Shown here in pieces: positions 14,059 to 20,772 of a stretch of 21,016 nt of DNA. The translations under genes and the position numbers were made by a program. The DNA comes from a virus, in IMG/VR virus record IMGVR_UViG_3300007504_000079, positions 1 to 21,016 of that record. One strand, written 5' to 3'. Each line of letters starts with the position of its first letter. The first letter of the stretch is position 1. Under the pieces are notes generated by a model. The model searched no databases. It saw nothing but the letters and a program-made list of their open reading frames with translations, and was not told the DNA's origin.

Positions 14059-14235
14059 ATGGAGTTTCGAGTAAACTGTAGAAAGTGTCTATACCATTTC
14101 AATATAATTCGCTTAATAGAAGAAGATCCAAGTGTTAAGAAAGTAGAAGATAAGGTAACAGGGGAGAGCAGATTACGATTTACCTGTCCTATGTGCGATT
14201 ATTCTCAAGAATCTATAATCTGGAGGAAACCATGA
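14059..14235 (+). CDS. Small zinc-ribbon-like protein, 58 aa
   Basis: The ATG at 14059 follows GAGGAGAGAG. The product MEFRVNCRKCLYHFNIIRLI... has two CxxC pairs, C7/C10 and C43/C46, the spacing of a zinc ribbon, with a charged hairpin between (LIEEDPSVKKVEDKVTGES). The stop overlaps the DNA polymerase ATG as ATGA. Such small zinc ribbons may bind nucleic acid or a polymerase subunit. The coupling suggests it is made in fixed proportion with the polymerase. The precise role is unknown. Confidence 0.7.
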   Translation: MEFRVNCRKCLYHFNIIRLIEEDPSVKKVEDKVTGESRLRFTCPMCDYSQESIIWRKP

Positions 14236-16106
14236 GTAATGAATTTAATTTCAATTTCCCAGATCTAGATAGATCTACCCTATTATCCTTGGATGTAGAA
14301 ACCAGAGATCCAGATCTACTTACCATGGGTCCCAGTGATTTAAGAGGGGGAGGATATGTTGTAGGTTATTGTGTAGGATTTCATGATGGAGAAAGATGTG
14401 TGGGCCACTATCTTCCCATTCGACATCCTGAGGGATTCAACTATCCAGAGGATAAGGTAATTGGATGGATCAAAGAACAATTGGAGAAGGAAATAACGGT
14501 AATTGGTCATAATATTGGGGGTTATGATCTGGGATGGATGGCTACGGATGGACTATACTGTAAAGGAAAGATCATAGATACCATGGGAGTAGAGGCTATC
14601 GTTGATGAAAATGCAGTTTCTTATTCTTTGAATACCCTTGCTAAGAAGTATCTAGGTTCCTCCAAGACAGAGGAAATATTATACGAATATTGTGCAAATC
14701 ACTATGGAGGACGAGCTAATCGCTCTCAGGGGAATAATTTCTGGCGAGTTCCCAGTGAGATAATGAGGGAATATGGAGAGGGAGATGCGATACTCCCCTT
14801 GCAAATATGGGACTATCAAAAGAAACTTTTAGATAAGGAAGATCTTTGGGAGATATTCGATCTTGAAATGGATCTTTTACCCTTGCTGCAGAAAATGCGA
14901 AAGCGAGGGGTTCGAGTAAATATGGAAAAAGCCCATAAACTCAAGTTAGAGATGAGAGTAAAGCAAGATCGAATTCAAAGTGAGTTAGAAGAGATAGTAG
15001 ATTTTAAAGTAAATACAGCTCAAGCTTCTAGCTTAGTTACTCTTTTTGAAAAGTTGAATCTTCCCATTCAAGAGACAGAAAAAGGGAATCCTTGTTTTAA
15101 TAGTGAAGCTTTGAAAAAGATAGATCATCCGGTTACAGAGATGATCTCTACGATCAAGAAACTAGAAAAATTCAGAGGTACATTTTTAGAGGGGTATTTT
15201 GATAAATATGAATTAAATGGACGGCTACATCCCCAGTTTCATCCTCTTCGTAAGGGAGATGGAGGAACGGTAACGGGTCGCTTTAGCTCTTCTCAACCAA
15301 ATCTACAGAACATCCCTGCAAGAGATGGGGAATATGGTCCTATCATGAGATCTTTATTTATTCCAGACAAGGGACAGGTATGGACGGGTATTGACTATTC
15401 TTCCATTGAAGTAAGAGTCTTTATGCACTATGCCAAGGGAAATCTTGCGGATAAAGCAAGAGCAGAATTTCATGCAAAGCCAGATATTGATTATCATCAA
15501 ATGGTAGCAGATATGACTGGACTCCCTAGACAACAAGCAAAAACGGTAAACTTTGGAATCTTATATGGGATGGGAAAGAAAAATCTCGCAATTCAATTAG
15601 GAGTTCCTGTAAAGGAAGCCGAAAAGGTTCTTGCACAATACCATAAAAAACTTCCCTATGCAAAGGATCTACTATGGAAGGTAGCGAATGTAGCTGAGGA
15701 CAGAGGATACATCAAGACCATTCTAGGACGTCGAAGAAGGTTTAACTTATGGGAACCTAACAGATGGACTCCGGGAGCTTTCCCCTTACCTTTAGGAGAA
15801 GCACAGGAGAAGTATGGAACGGGTATCAAAAGAGGATTTACCTATAAGGCCCTGAATGCTCTTATCCAAGGGAGTGCAGCAGATCTGATGAAGAAAGCAA
15901 TGGTGGATATTTATAAATCTGGGGTATGCGATGAAATTGGGGTTCCTTTGATGACGGTTCACGATGAGCTTAGTTTTAGCCATGATCCAGATAAGGAAGA
16001 GGCTCTACAGGAAATGAAGAATATAATGGAAAATGCAATTCCAATTCGAATCCCTATATTGGCAGATATGCAGGCAGAAAAATCTAACTGGGGAGAGGCC
16101 CATTAA
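14232..16106 (+). CDS. Family A DNA polymerase with 3'-5' exonuclease
   Basis: The ATG at 14232 (GGAGG 7 nt upstream, ATGA overlap) is preferred over GTG 14193. The 624-residue enzyme shows exonuclease motifs: Exo I LSLDVET (D21, E23), Exo II IGHNIGGYD (N94, D99) and Exo III YGEGD (Y181, D185). Polymerase landmarks are TGRFSSSQPNLQNIPAR (348-364), motif A DYSSIEVR (D388, E393), motif B RQQAKTVNFGILYG (R433, K437, F441, Y445) and motif C HDE (577-579). It lacks a 5'-3' exonuclease domain, as usual for phage replicative polymerases. F441, rather than Y, matches the position in family A enzymes that discriminates against dideoxynucleotides. It is the replicative polymerase. Confidence 0.95.
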   Translation: MSNEFNFNFPDLDRSTLLSLDVETRDPDLLTMGPSDLRGGGYVVGYCVGFHDGERCVGHYLPIRHPEGFNYPEDKVIGWIKEQLEKEITVIGHNIGGYDLGWMATDGLYCKGKIIDTMGVEAIVDENAVSYSLNTLAKKYLGSSKTEEILYEYCANHYGGRANRSQGNNFWRVPSEIMREYGEGDAILPLQIWDYQKKLLDKEDLWEIFDLEMDLLPLLQKMRKRGVRVNMEKAHKLKLEMRVKQDRIQSELEEIVDFKVNTAQASSLVTLFEKLNLPIQETEKGNPCFNSEALKKIDHPVTEMISTIKKLEKFRGTFLEGYFDKYELNGRLHPQFHPLRKGDGGTVTGRFSSSQPNLQNIPARDGEYGPIMRSLFIPDKGQVWTGIDYSSIEVRVFMHYAKGNLADKARAEFHAKPDIDYHQMVADMTGLPRQQAKTVNFGILYGMGKKNLAIQLGVPVKEAEKVLAQYHKKLPYAKDLLWKVANVAEDRGYIKTILGRRRRFNLWEPNRWTPGAFPLPLGEAQEKYGTGIKRGFTYKALNALIQGSAADLMKKAMVDIYKSGVCDEIGVPLMTVHDELSFSHDPDKEEALQEMKNIMENAIPIRIPILADMQAEKSNWGEAH

Positions 16107-16107
16107 T

Positions 16108-16320
16108 ATGACTAGAGAAGAAAAAAGAATACTGGAGTTGATGAGAAATATCTATCCAGAACCTCTTTATGTAGCAGACTTCTGGCTTAGTCATCAACAT
16201 CGAGCAGCAGCAATAAAACGATTCAAGACAGATGGCGTCTTATTAGTAAATCCCTTGGATCATGGAGTTACCAAGATCGAATTAAAAAGGGGACTGGATT
16301 CTTTAGAAGGAGCTCACTAA
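16108..16320 (+). CDS. Small hypothetical protein, winged-helix-like, 70 aa
   Basis: I chose the ATG at 16108, 1 nt after the polymerase stop, with GGGGAGAGG upstream; upstream in-frame alternatives lie inside the polymerase. The product MTREEKRILELMRNIYPEPL... has a helix-rich first half (REEKRILELMRNIY, DFWLSHQHRAAAIKRF) and a short strand pair (GVLLVNPLDHGVTKIELKR). This could be a small winged helix, as in phage regulators, but the call is weak. Its stop overlaps the next ATG (TAATG), so it is coupled to the VRR-NUC gene. Confidence 0.68.
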   Translation: MTREEKRILELMRNIYPEPLYVADFWLSHQHRAAAIKRFKTDGVLLVNPLDHGVTKIELKRGLDSLEGAH

Positions 16321-16721
16321 TGGCAGGTCCTGAGGCAAGATTTAAGATGAGATTTGTTAAGAAACTCCGAGAATACGGTCATATTCAACCGATTGAAAGT
16401 ATAACTGCTCCTGGTATACCCGATGTCAATGGGTGTATAGACGGAATAGAGTTCTGGATAGAGCTAAAGTATTTCCCTATCTGGCCAAGGAAAAAATTCA
16501 ATTCTAAGCTTAGCGAGTATCAGAAGTTATGGCTACGAACTAGATGGAAAAATGGAGGGAAAGCCTTTTACCTTGCTCAAATTGAAAAGGATTATCTTTT
16601 TCTTATGGGGAAAACGGTCATGGAGATAGATGGAGAATATCCAATGGATGTGATATGTCAAGGTAAACTCTGGGAAAAAGGGATAAATTACGAAGAACTT
16701 ATATCCTATATTAAAAGATAG
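16320..16721 (+). CDS. VRR-NUC domain nuclease
   Basis: The 133-residue product carries the PD-(D/E)xK core of VRR-NUC proteins: GIPDVNG (32-38, D35), FWIELK (45-50, E48 and K50) and the downstream glutamine of SEYQKLW (65-71, Q68). Such minimal nucleases in phages act on branched DNA, flaps or Holliday-junction-like structures during recombination and packaging. It follows the polymerase and starts in a TAATG overlap with the small upstream gene. The length is that of a stand-alone VRR-NUC protein. An unrelated PD-(D/E)xK activity, such as restriction-type cleavage, is possible but less likely. Confidence 0.85.
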   Translation: MAGPEARFKMRFVKKLREYGHIQPIESITAPGIPDVNGCIDGIEFWIELKYFPIWPRKKFNSKLSEYQKLWLRTRWKNGGKAFYLAQIEKDYLFLMGKTVMEIDGEYPMDVICQGKLWEKGINYEELISYIKR

Positions 16722-16723
16722 TA

Positions 16724-16732
16724 TGCTATAAT
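16724..16732 (+). promoter_or_regulatory. Extended -10 promoter of the 16788 gene
   Basis: TGCTATAAT is a perfect extended -10 (TGn plus TATAAT). No good -35 is present at the expected position, as is usual for extended -10 promoters. The predicted start site is near 16739, at the first base of the palindrome at 16740-16758. Confidence 0.6.
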
Positions 16733-16739
16733 AAACGAA

Positions 16740-16758
16740 TCTTAAGAAGATCTTAAGA
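16740..16758 (+). promoter_or_regulatory. Palindrome at the predicted transcription start
   Basis: TCTTAAGA-AGA-TCTTAAGA is a perfect 8-bp inverted repeat (each arm also self-complementary). It lies right at the start site of the extended -10 promoter. It could be an operator covering the start or a 5' hairpin protecting the transcript. A second hairpin with the ribosome site follows at 16772. Confidence 0.55.
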
Positions 16759-16771
16759 CAATTCAATTAAC

Positions 16772-16784
16772 TGATCGGAGATCA
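16772..16784 (+). promoter_or_regulatory. Ribosome-site hairpin of the 16788 gene, GGA triloop
   Basis: TGATC-GGA-GATCA ends three bases before the ATG at 16788. The 13-mer is identical to that before the scaffold gene on the other strand (1885-1897). Confidence 0.6.
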
Positions 16785-16787
16785 ATC

Positions 16788-17057
16788 ATGGCTAGAAAAG
16801 CGATTAATAGATCGTATAATCCAGGTGTAGATCTGGCAGAAGCGAAGGTTCGTGGGCATCAGAAGTCTATCTTAGATATGGTAGCAGCTAACCCTGGAAT
16901 CGATAGGATTACCCTTATTGAAAGACTGGAAGGGGTAATGGAAACAAAGATGAAAACGGGAGTTGCTGGTTTACTTTCTTATTACGAGAAATCACTTATA
17001 GAAAAGGGATATCTTGAGGTAGAGAAATTACCAGAAGCAATGGCAGAAGCGGCTTAG
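16788..17057 (+). CDS. Hypothetical protein, 89 aa, possible winged helix
   Basis: The product starts MARKAINRSYNPGVDLAEAK. Residues 30-80 look like a compact helical or winged-helix domain (MVAANPGIDRITLIERLEGV, then GVAGLLSYYEKSLIEKGYLE), followed by an alanine- and glutamate-rich tail. It has a private promoter and a hairpin-embedded ribosome site, which suggests separately controlled expression, as for a regulator. No family is recognised. Confidence 0.68.
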   Translation: MARKAINRSYNPGVDLAEAKVRGHQKSILDMVAANPGIDRITLIERLEGVMETKMKTGVAGLLSYYEKSLIEKGYLEVEKLPEAMAEAA

Positions 17058-17108
17058 CAGTTCCTTCTAGAGGTCTCACTACCCTCTCTAATCCTCCCAT
17101 AGTGCGTC

Positions 17109-17127
17109 TGTTCCACGATACGGAACA
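17109..17127 (+). repeat. 6-bp inverted repeat before the dUTPase gene
   Basis: TGTTCC and GGAACA flank ACGATAC in the 93-nt gap upstream of 17151. It may be an operator or a leader hairpin. No clear promoter was identified in the gap, so the operon may be read through from 16724. Confidence 0.4.
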
Positions 17128-17135
17128 CTCATTTC

Positions 17136-17148
17136 TAGCCGGAGGTTA
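17136..17148 (+). promoter_or_regulatory. Ribosome-site hairpin of the dUTPase gene, GGA triloop
   Basis: TAGCC-GGA-GGTTA forms five pairs, one of them G-U, with GGA as loop, two bases before the ATG at 17151. It fits the pattern at 1885, 11010, 13259 and 16772. Confidence 0.5.
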
Positions 17149-17150
17149 AG

Positions 17151-17570
17151 ATGCTAAAGATAAAAAGAACAAGCGAAGATGCAATTATTCCCACAAGAGC
17201 AAATACTGGAGATGCAGGATATGATGTATATTCTCCAGTTAGTCAACAGATAATTGGAGGAGGAGATGTAAAGATACCTCTTGATTGGAAATGTTCTTTT
17301 CCTTCTGGTTATGCTATGGTATTCTTTAATAAATCAGGACGAGCTACCAAGGATAAGCTAATTGTAGGAGCAGAAGTTGTGGATTCTGGCTACCGTGGAA
17401 TTGTGCATGCTCACTTATTTAATCTAGGACAAGAAACCATTTATATCCATAAGGGGGAGAAAATTACTCAATTTCTTATGCTAAGGATCAATACTCAGGA
17501 AATCGAAGAAGTAAATTTTTTAGACGAGACAGATAGAGGAGAAGGTGGTTTTGGGAGCAGCGGACTATGA
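17151..17570 (+). CDS. dut: dUTPase (trimeric type)
   Basis: It converts dUTP to dUMP and pyrophosphate, keeping uracil out of DNA and feeding dTMP synthesis. All five motifs of trimeric dUTPases are visible: motif 1 GDAGYDVYSP (20-29), motif 2 NKSGRATK (60-67), motif 3 VVDSGYRGIV (76-85, catalytic D78), motif 4 GEKITQFLM (102-110) and motif 5 RGEGGFGSSG (129-138). The 139-residue length is standard. Motif 2 has N and R at positions usually P and L/R, and motif 3 has G rather than D before Y; these are small deviations. Its stop overlaps the next ATG (ATGA), placing it first in the 17151-20772 operon. Host dCTP/dUTP branches could both feed it. Confidence 0.93.
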   Translation: MLKIKRTSEDAIIPTRANTGDAGYDVYSPVSQQIIGGGDVKIPLDWKCSFPSGYAMVFFNKSGRATKDKLIVGAEVVDSGYRGIVHAHLFNLGQETIYIHKGEKITQFLMLRINTQEIEEVNFLDETDRGEGGFGSSGL

Positions 17571-18673
17571 CTACCAAATATAAGATGGGATCTAATCTTC
17601 GGCTAGATATGCTAGAGGGGATTATTGATCTGAACTGTAAAGAAGGAACAACCAATCTTATTAATGAGTTTTACGGTTCGATTAGACAGGATGCTTGGTT
17701 ATCAGCTAGACCAGAATTTAGACTTCCTGATCTTGAAGATGCAGAACTAGAAAACTATGTTAAGGAATGTAATGATCTGAATATTACCTTTAACTATACC
17801 CTTAATACTATCTCACCTGGTAGCAAGGAATTTCTTGCTAAGAATAAAAAAAGAATACAGGATAGACTTAGATATCTGATTGATATTGGGATAGGCCGGA
17901 TCACCATGGCACATCCTCTGCTGATGGAACTTTTGAGAGAGATTGATTCAAACTTTCCTCTTGAGGTATCCACCATTGCGGAAGTTCGAACTATCTCGCA
18001 GATTCGATATTACAAGGATATGTACAATGCAGACAAGATTTGTCTTGCTTTAGAAAGGAATCGGGATATATCCTGGCTAGAAGAGGCAGCAAAAGTAGCC
18101 AATGAAATAGAAGTTAATCTTGAATTACTGGCAAATGAATTTTGCATGGTAGGGGCAGAAGGTTATACCACTCCATGTACCTATCGAACTTCTTGTTATG
18201 AAGCTCATGCTACCGATACCACTCAGGAATCTGCGGAGAACTTTAACTGCTATCCCATGGACCGCTGCATGACAGCTAGGGCTCAATCCAAATCGGCATA
18301 TTTGAAATCTAAATTTATCCGACCAGAGGATGTTAAGCGATACCATGATATTGGTATTCGTCATATGAAGATTACTGGTAGAACGGGATCAACGGATTAT
18401 ATTCTCAAGATGGCTGAGGCTTATCTTGCAGAAAAATATGAGGGAAACCTATTAGGTTTGTGGAAACAGCTGGATACTATCTATAATCATAAGTCTGAAT
18501 TGGAAGATAATACCGGAATCTACATTGATAATCGTGAGCTAGATGGTTTTATGAATTACTGGTTTCAAAAGAGAGATTTCCGTTGTGCTGAAAAAGATTG
18601 TGGTTATGAGTGTAGCTACTGTGATAATTTCTTAGAATGGGGGGAGAAGCGCGAGGTCTTCTTTGAAAAATGA
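17567..18673 (+). CDS. U32-family Fe-S protein (RlhA/TrhP/UbiUV superfamily)
   Basis: The 368-residue product follows the U32 TIM-barrel pattern: an opening GIIDLNCKEGTTNLINEFYG..., a 'yvt.N' strand (FNYTLN, 75-80), RITMAHPLLMELLRE (111-125) and EVSTIAEVRTISQI. It then has LELLANEFCMVGAEGY followed by the cysteine set C204, C210, C228, C234, matching the 'Ga.C...gRCy.S....n...C...CR' 4Fe-4S motif of the family. Established U32 proteins catalyse O2-independent hydroxylation: RlhA of cytidine in 23S rRNA, TrhP of uridine-34 in tRNA, UbiU/UbiV in ubiquinone synthesis. Despite the old name 'peptidase', proteolysis is unlikely. A second cluster, CX4CX3CX2C (340-352), ends the protein. Coupled in ATGA overlaps on both sides to dUTPase and the kinase, it may act on nucleotides or nucleic acid. 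Confidence 0.8.
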   Translation: MTTKYKMGSNLRLDMLEGIIDLNCKEGTTNLINEFYGSIRQDAWLSARPEFRLPDLEDAELENYVKECNDLNITFNYTLNTISPGSKEFLAKNKKRIQDRLRYLIDIGIGRITMAHPLLMELLREIDSNFPLEVSTIAEVRTISQIRYYKDMYNADKICLALERNRDISWLEEAAKVANEIEVNLELLANEFCMVGAEGYTTPCTYRTSCYEAHATDTTQESAENFNCYPMDRCMTARAQSKSAYLKSKFIRPEDVKRYHDIGIRHMKITGRTGSTDYILKMAEAYLAEKYEGNLLGLWKQLDTIYNHKSELEDNTGIYIDNRELDGFMNYWFQKRDFRCAEKDCGYECSYCDNFLEWGEKREVFFEK

Positions 18674-19560
18674 TAATACTAGAAGGACCAGATGGCAGTG
18701 GTAAATCTCATCTCTTGGAGAGAATGAAAAAACCAGACTCCGCCTTTTATAGATGGGGGAAACGACACTATTCCAAGTCAGATTTCAGATGGATGCTACA
18801 TGATCTTTGGGCAGATCCAGATAGATTTATCTATGATAGAGCCTATTTATCTGAACAGATTTATGGGCCCTTATTAAGAGATGAAGATAAAATCGGTAAA
18901 TCGGGCAGAAGGATGTTGGATAGAGTTGCTCTTTCTAAGCAAGGGATAGTAGTATTATGCATTCCCCCCTTTGAGGTAGCGAAGAAGGCCTGGGCTTCTA
19001 GGAAGGAAGAGGAACTTATTCAGGATGGTAATTTATATAATCAACTTTACTCAGAATATTTATCCCTTGAAACAGATCTTCCTATCATACAATATGATTG
19101 GACCGTGGATACCTATATGGATCTCGAGAGAAGAATCCTCGAGGCCATGCCAAATAAAAACCTAGGTTACGGGATAGGGAATTACAGTGGTAGCAGCACT
19201 CTACTAGTAGGAGACATGGTAAAGCACAGGGGGCAGTTCGAGGCTTGTTTTTGTTGGGATCAGGGTAGTGCTCCATGGTTAGCTGATAAACTAGAAGAGG
19301 CTAGTATTCCAGAGGATAGACTATACTGGATTAATGCAAGAAACTATCTAGGACGAGTCAATCCAGCAGATTTTATCGAGAAGATGAACCCTGAAAATAT
19401 AGTTGCCCTTGGAAATAAAGCAGCGAGTTGGTGTGATAACAACAGCTTAGCCTATGAAAAGGTAAAGCATCCACAGTATTGGAAGAGATTTAAGAGTAAA
19501 GAAGAATACCCATTAATACCATTGCTAAAGGAGAGGATAAGTGGTTTACAATATTATTGA
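18670..19560 (+). CDS. P-loop nucleotide kinase fused to a UDG-like domain
   Basis: Residues 1-155 are a thymidylate-kinase-like domain: P-loop EGPDGSGKS (5-13), a DR motif in FIYDRAYLSEQIYG (53-66), and a lid-like ASRKEEE (109-115). Residues about 165-290 form a uracil-DNA-glycosylase-superfamily-like domain: TLLVGDMVKHRG (177-188), WLADKLEEASIPEDRLYWIN (203-222), ENIVALGNKAASW (242-254) and KHPQYWKRF (266-274). This is the order GE-pocket, helix, yitN, P.iivaLG.A, HPs..rr of family 4-like UDGs. The GE.PG motif and usual catalytic residues are altered, so glycosylase activity is doubtful; nucleotide or base sensing is possible. Natural nucleotide kinase activity (dTMP, dUMP or modified dNMP) is inferred. 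ATGA overlap with the U32 gene. Confidence 0.78.
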   Translation: MIILEGPDGSGKSHLLERMKKPDSAFYRWGKRHYSKSDFRWMLHDLWADPDRFIYDRAYLSEQIYGPLLRDEDKIGKSGRRMLDRVALSKQGIVVLCIPPFEVAKKAWASRKEEELIQDGNLYNQLYSEYLSLETDLPIIQYDWTVDTYMDLERRILEAMPNKNLGYGIGNYSGSSTLLVGDMVKHRGQFEACFCWDQGSAPWLADKLEEASIPEDRLYWINARNYLGRVNPADFIEKMNPENIVALGNKAASWCDNNSLAYEKVKHPQYWKRFKSKEEYPLIPLLKERISGLQYY

Positions 19561-20353
19561 TAAGTTTTGGATTCTTCCCGCCATCATAAAGGGAACAAGA
19601 GAGGTAATCTGGGAAAATAGGGGGGAATTTCCTTACTTAGAGGATATCTGGATTAAGGAAAAATTACTTACTGAAAAAGGAAACTTAACTTTTCTAGGAG
19701 AGGAAACGATCGAATGTCTAGATCTTTTTGAATATGAACTTCGATTGGTTCAATCTCAAGTTAATGAACCTAGACCAGAGACTATTCCTGAAAACTATAG
19801 TTTATTGAGATCAGGACTAGCAGCTTATACTGAGGAATTTCTTTTACCTTATTGGAGAGATATTGTTAAGGCCCAAAGCTTTAATAAGAAAGAAGCAAAG
19901 GTTTTAGATTATGGAGGAGGAGCGGGGCAGTATGCTATAGAATACCGCTCTCTCTATCCTAATTCTGAGTGTTTTATAGCAGATAAGGCAGATCCCAAGA
20001 CAGAAGAGGATATCGAGTATATCCCCGTTGATTTTCGATACAATCCTAATTGGTATCATCATTGGGAAGAGAGATTTGATCTTATTCTACTCAATGAAGT
20101 AATGCATCTAGGAGATGAACTCCATGACTATCTCCTACAATCATCTAAAGAGATGCTTAAGCCAGGGGGATATCTCATTGTAGGAGAGCAGTTGCCAAAC
20201 CCTAGATTTAACTGGAGAATGGCAGCATATACTGAGAACGGACGGTGTCTCTCTCCCCACGAGCTTAATGAGATGGCCAGGAACAATGGTTTAAATCCTC
20301 ATTTTTCTTCAGCCATAAATGGCAGTCATTACTTTTCAGTACTACAAAAATGA
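19541..20353 (+). CDS. SAM-dependent methyltransferase, O-methyltransferase-like
   Basis: GTG at 19541 is preceded by AAAGGAGAGG inside the kinase gene (20-nt overlap). The 270-residue product has an N-terminal helical region with LTEKGNLTFLGEE (43-55), reminiscent of the winged dimerisation domain of small-molecule O-methyltransferases. A class I SAM fold follows: motif I VLDYGGGAGQ (121-130), motif II CFIADKAD (144-151), FDLILLNEVMHLGDELHDYL (179-198) and LKPGGYLIVGEQ (206-217). DvGGGtG and 'hvlHdw.de' are hallmarks of the Methyltransf_2 group, which methylates hydroxyl oxygens. The hallmark DNA C5 or N6 motifs (PCQ, DPPY) are absent. Sitting two genes after a putative hydroxylase and immediately before dCMP deaminase, it may methylate a hydroxylated pyrimidine. 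Its stop overlaps the next ATG. Confidence 0.82.
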   Translation: MVYNIIDKFWILPAIIKGTREVIWENRGEFPYLEDIWIKEKLLTEKGNLTFLGEETIECLDLFEYELRLVQSQVNEPRPETIPENYSLLRSGLAAYTEEFLLPYWRDIVKAQSFNKKEAKVLDYGGGAGQYAIEYRSLYPNSECFIADKADPKTEEDIEYIPVDFRYNPNWYHHWEERFDLILLNEVMHLGDELHDYLLQSSKEMLKPGGYLIVGEQLPNPRFNWRMAAYTENGRCLSPHELNEMARNNGLNPHFSSAINGSHYFSVLQK

Positions 20354-20772
20354 TTAGACCTGACATAGATGCCTACTTCATGGAGATGGTTCAACTTGTA
20401 GCAAAAAGAGCTACCTGTGTTCGTCGCCAGGTGGGTTGTATACTGGTCTCCAACCGCGGACACATCTTAGCAACTGGGTATAACGGAGTTCCCAGCGGGT
20501 TTCCTCATTGTTTGGATAAACCTTGCAAGGGAGCTACTGCTAGTTCTGGGAAATCTTTAGATGATTGTTTAGCTATTCATGCAGAACAAAATGCTCTTCT
20601 TCAATGCTCCGATGTTAATCTAATAAAAACTGCTTATGTAACTACTAGCCCCTGTATTACCTGTACTAAACTATTAATGAATACCAGTTGTGGTAGAATA
20701 GTATTTCTGGAGGAATATCCGCATTCACGATCAAAAGAAATTTGGCAGGGGGAGTGGACTCGGTATGCCTAG
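20350..20772 (+). CDS. dCMP deaminase
   Basis: It deaminates dCMP to dUMP. Zinc-site motifs are clear: HAEQNALL with H77 and E79, and SPCITC with C102 and C105. GYNGVPSGFPHC (43-54) matches the allosteric or substrate segment of T4-type dCMP deaminases, and the 140-residue length is normal. With dUTPase it makes dUMP by two routes; no thymidylate synthase is seen in this window, so dTMP synthesis may rely on the host or on genes outside. A role on a modified dCMP cannot be excluded. The start is an ATGA overlap with the methyltransferase. Confidence 0.93.
   Translation: MIRPDIDAYFMEMVQLVAKRATCVRRQVGCILVSNRGHILATGYNGVPSGFPHCLDKPCKGATASSGKSLDDCLAIHAEQNALLQCSDVNLIKTAYVTTSPCITCTKLLMNTSCGRIVFLEEYPHSRSKEIWQGEWTRYA

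Noticed and set aside
17567-18673. True peptidase or collagenase function for the U32 protein
   Set aside because: The U32 name is historical. Characterised members bind a 4Fe-4S cluster and hydroxylate RNA or quinone precursors, and the cysteine pattern here fits those.
18619-18673. Radical SAM enzyme from the CX3CX2C spacing
   Set aside because: The motif is at the extreme C-terminus, without a downstream TIM barrel or GGE motif, so only a metal-binding tail is supported.
19541-20353. DNA adenine or cytosine-C5 methyltransferase
   Set aside because: No DPPY/NPPY or PCQ/ENV motifs are visible. The DYGGGAGQ and LNEVMHLGDE patterns fit O-methyltransferases better.
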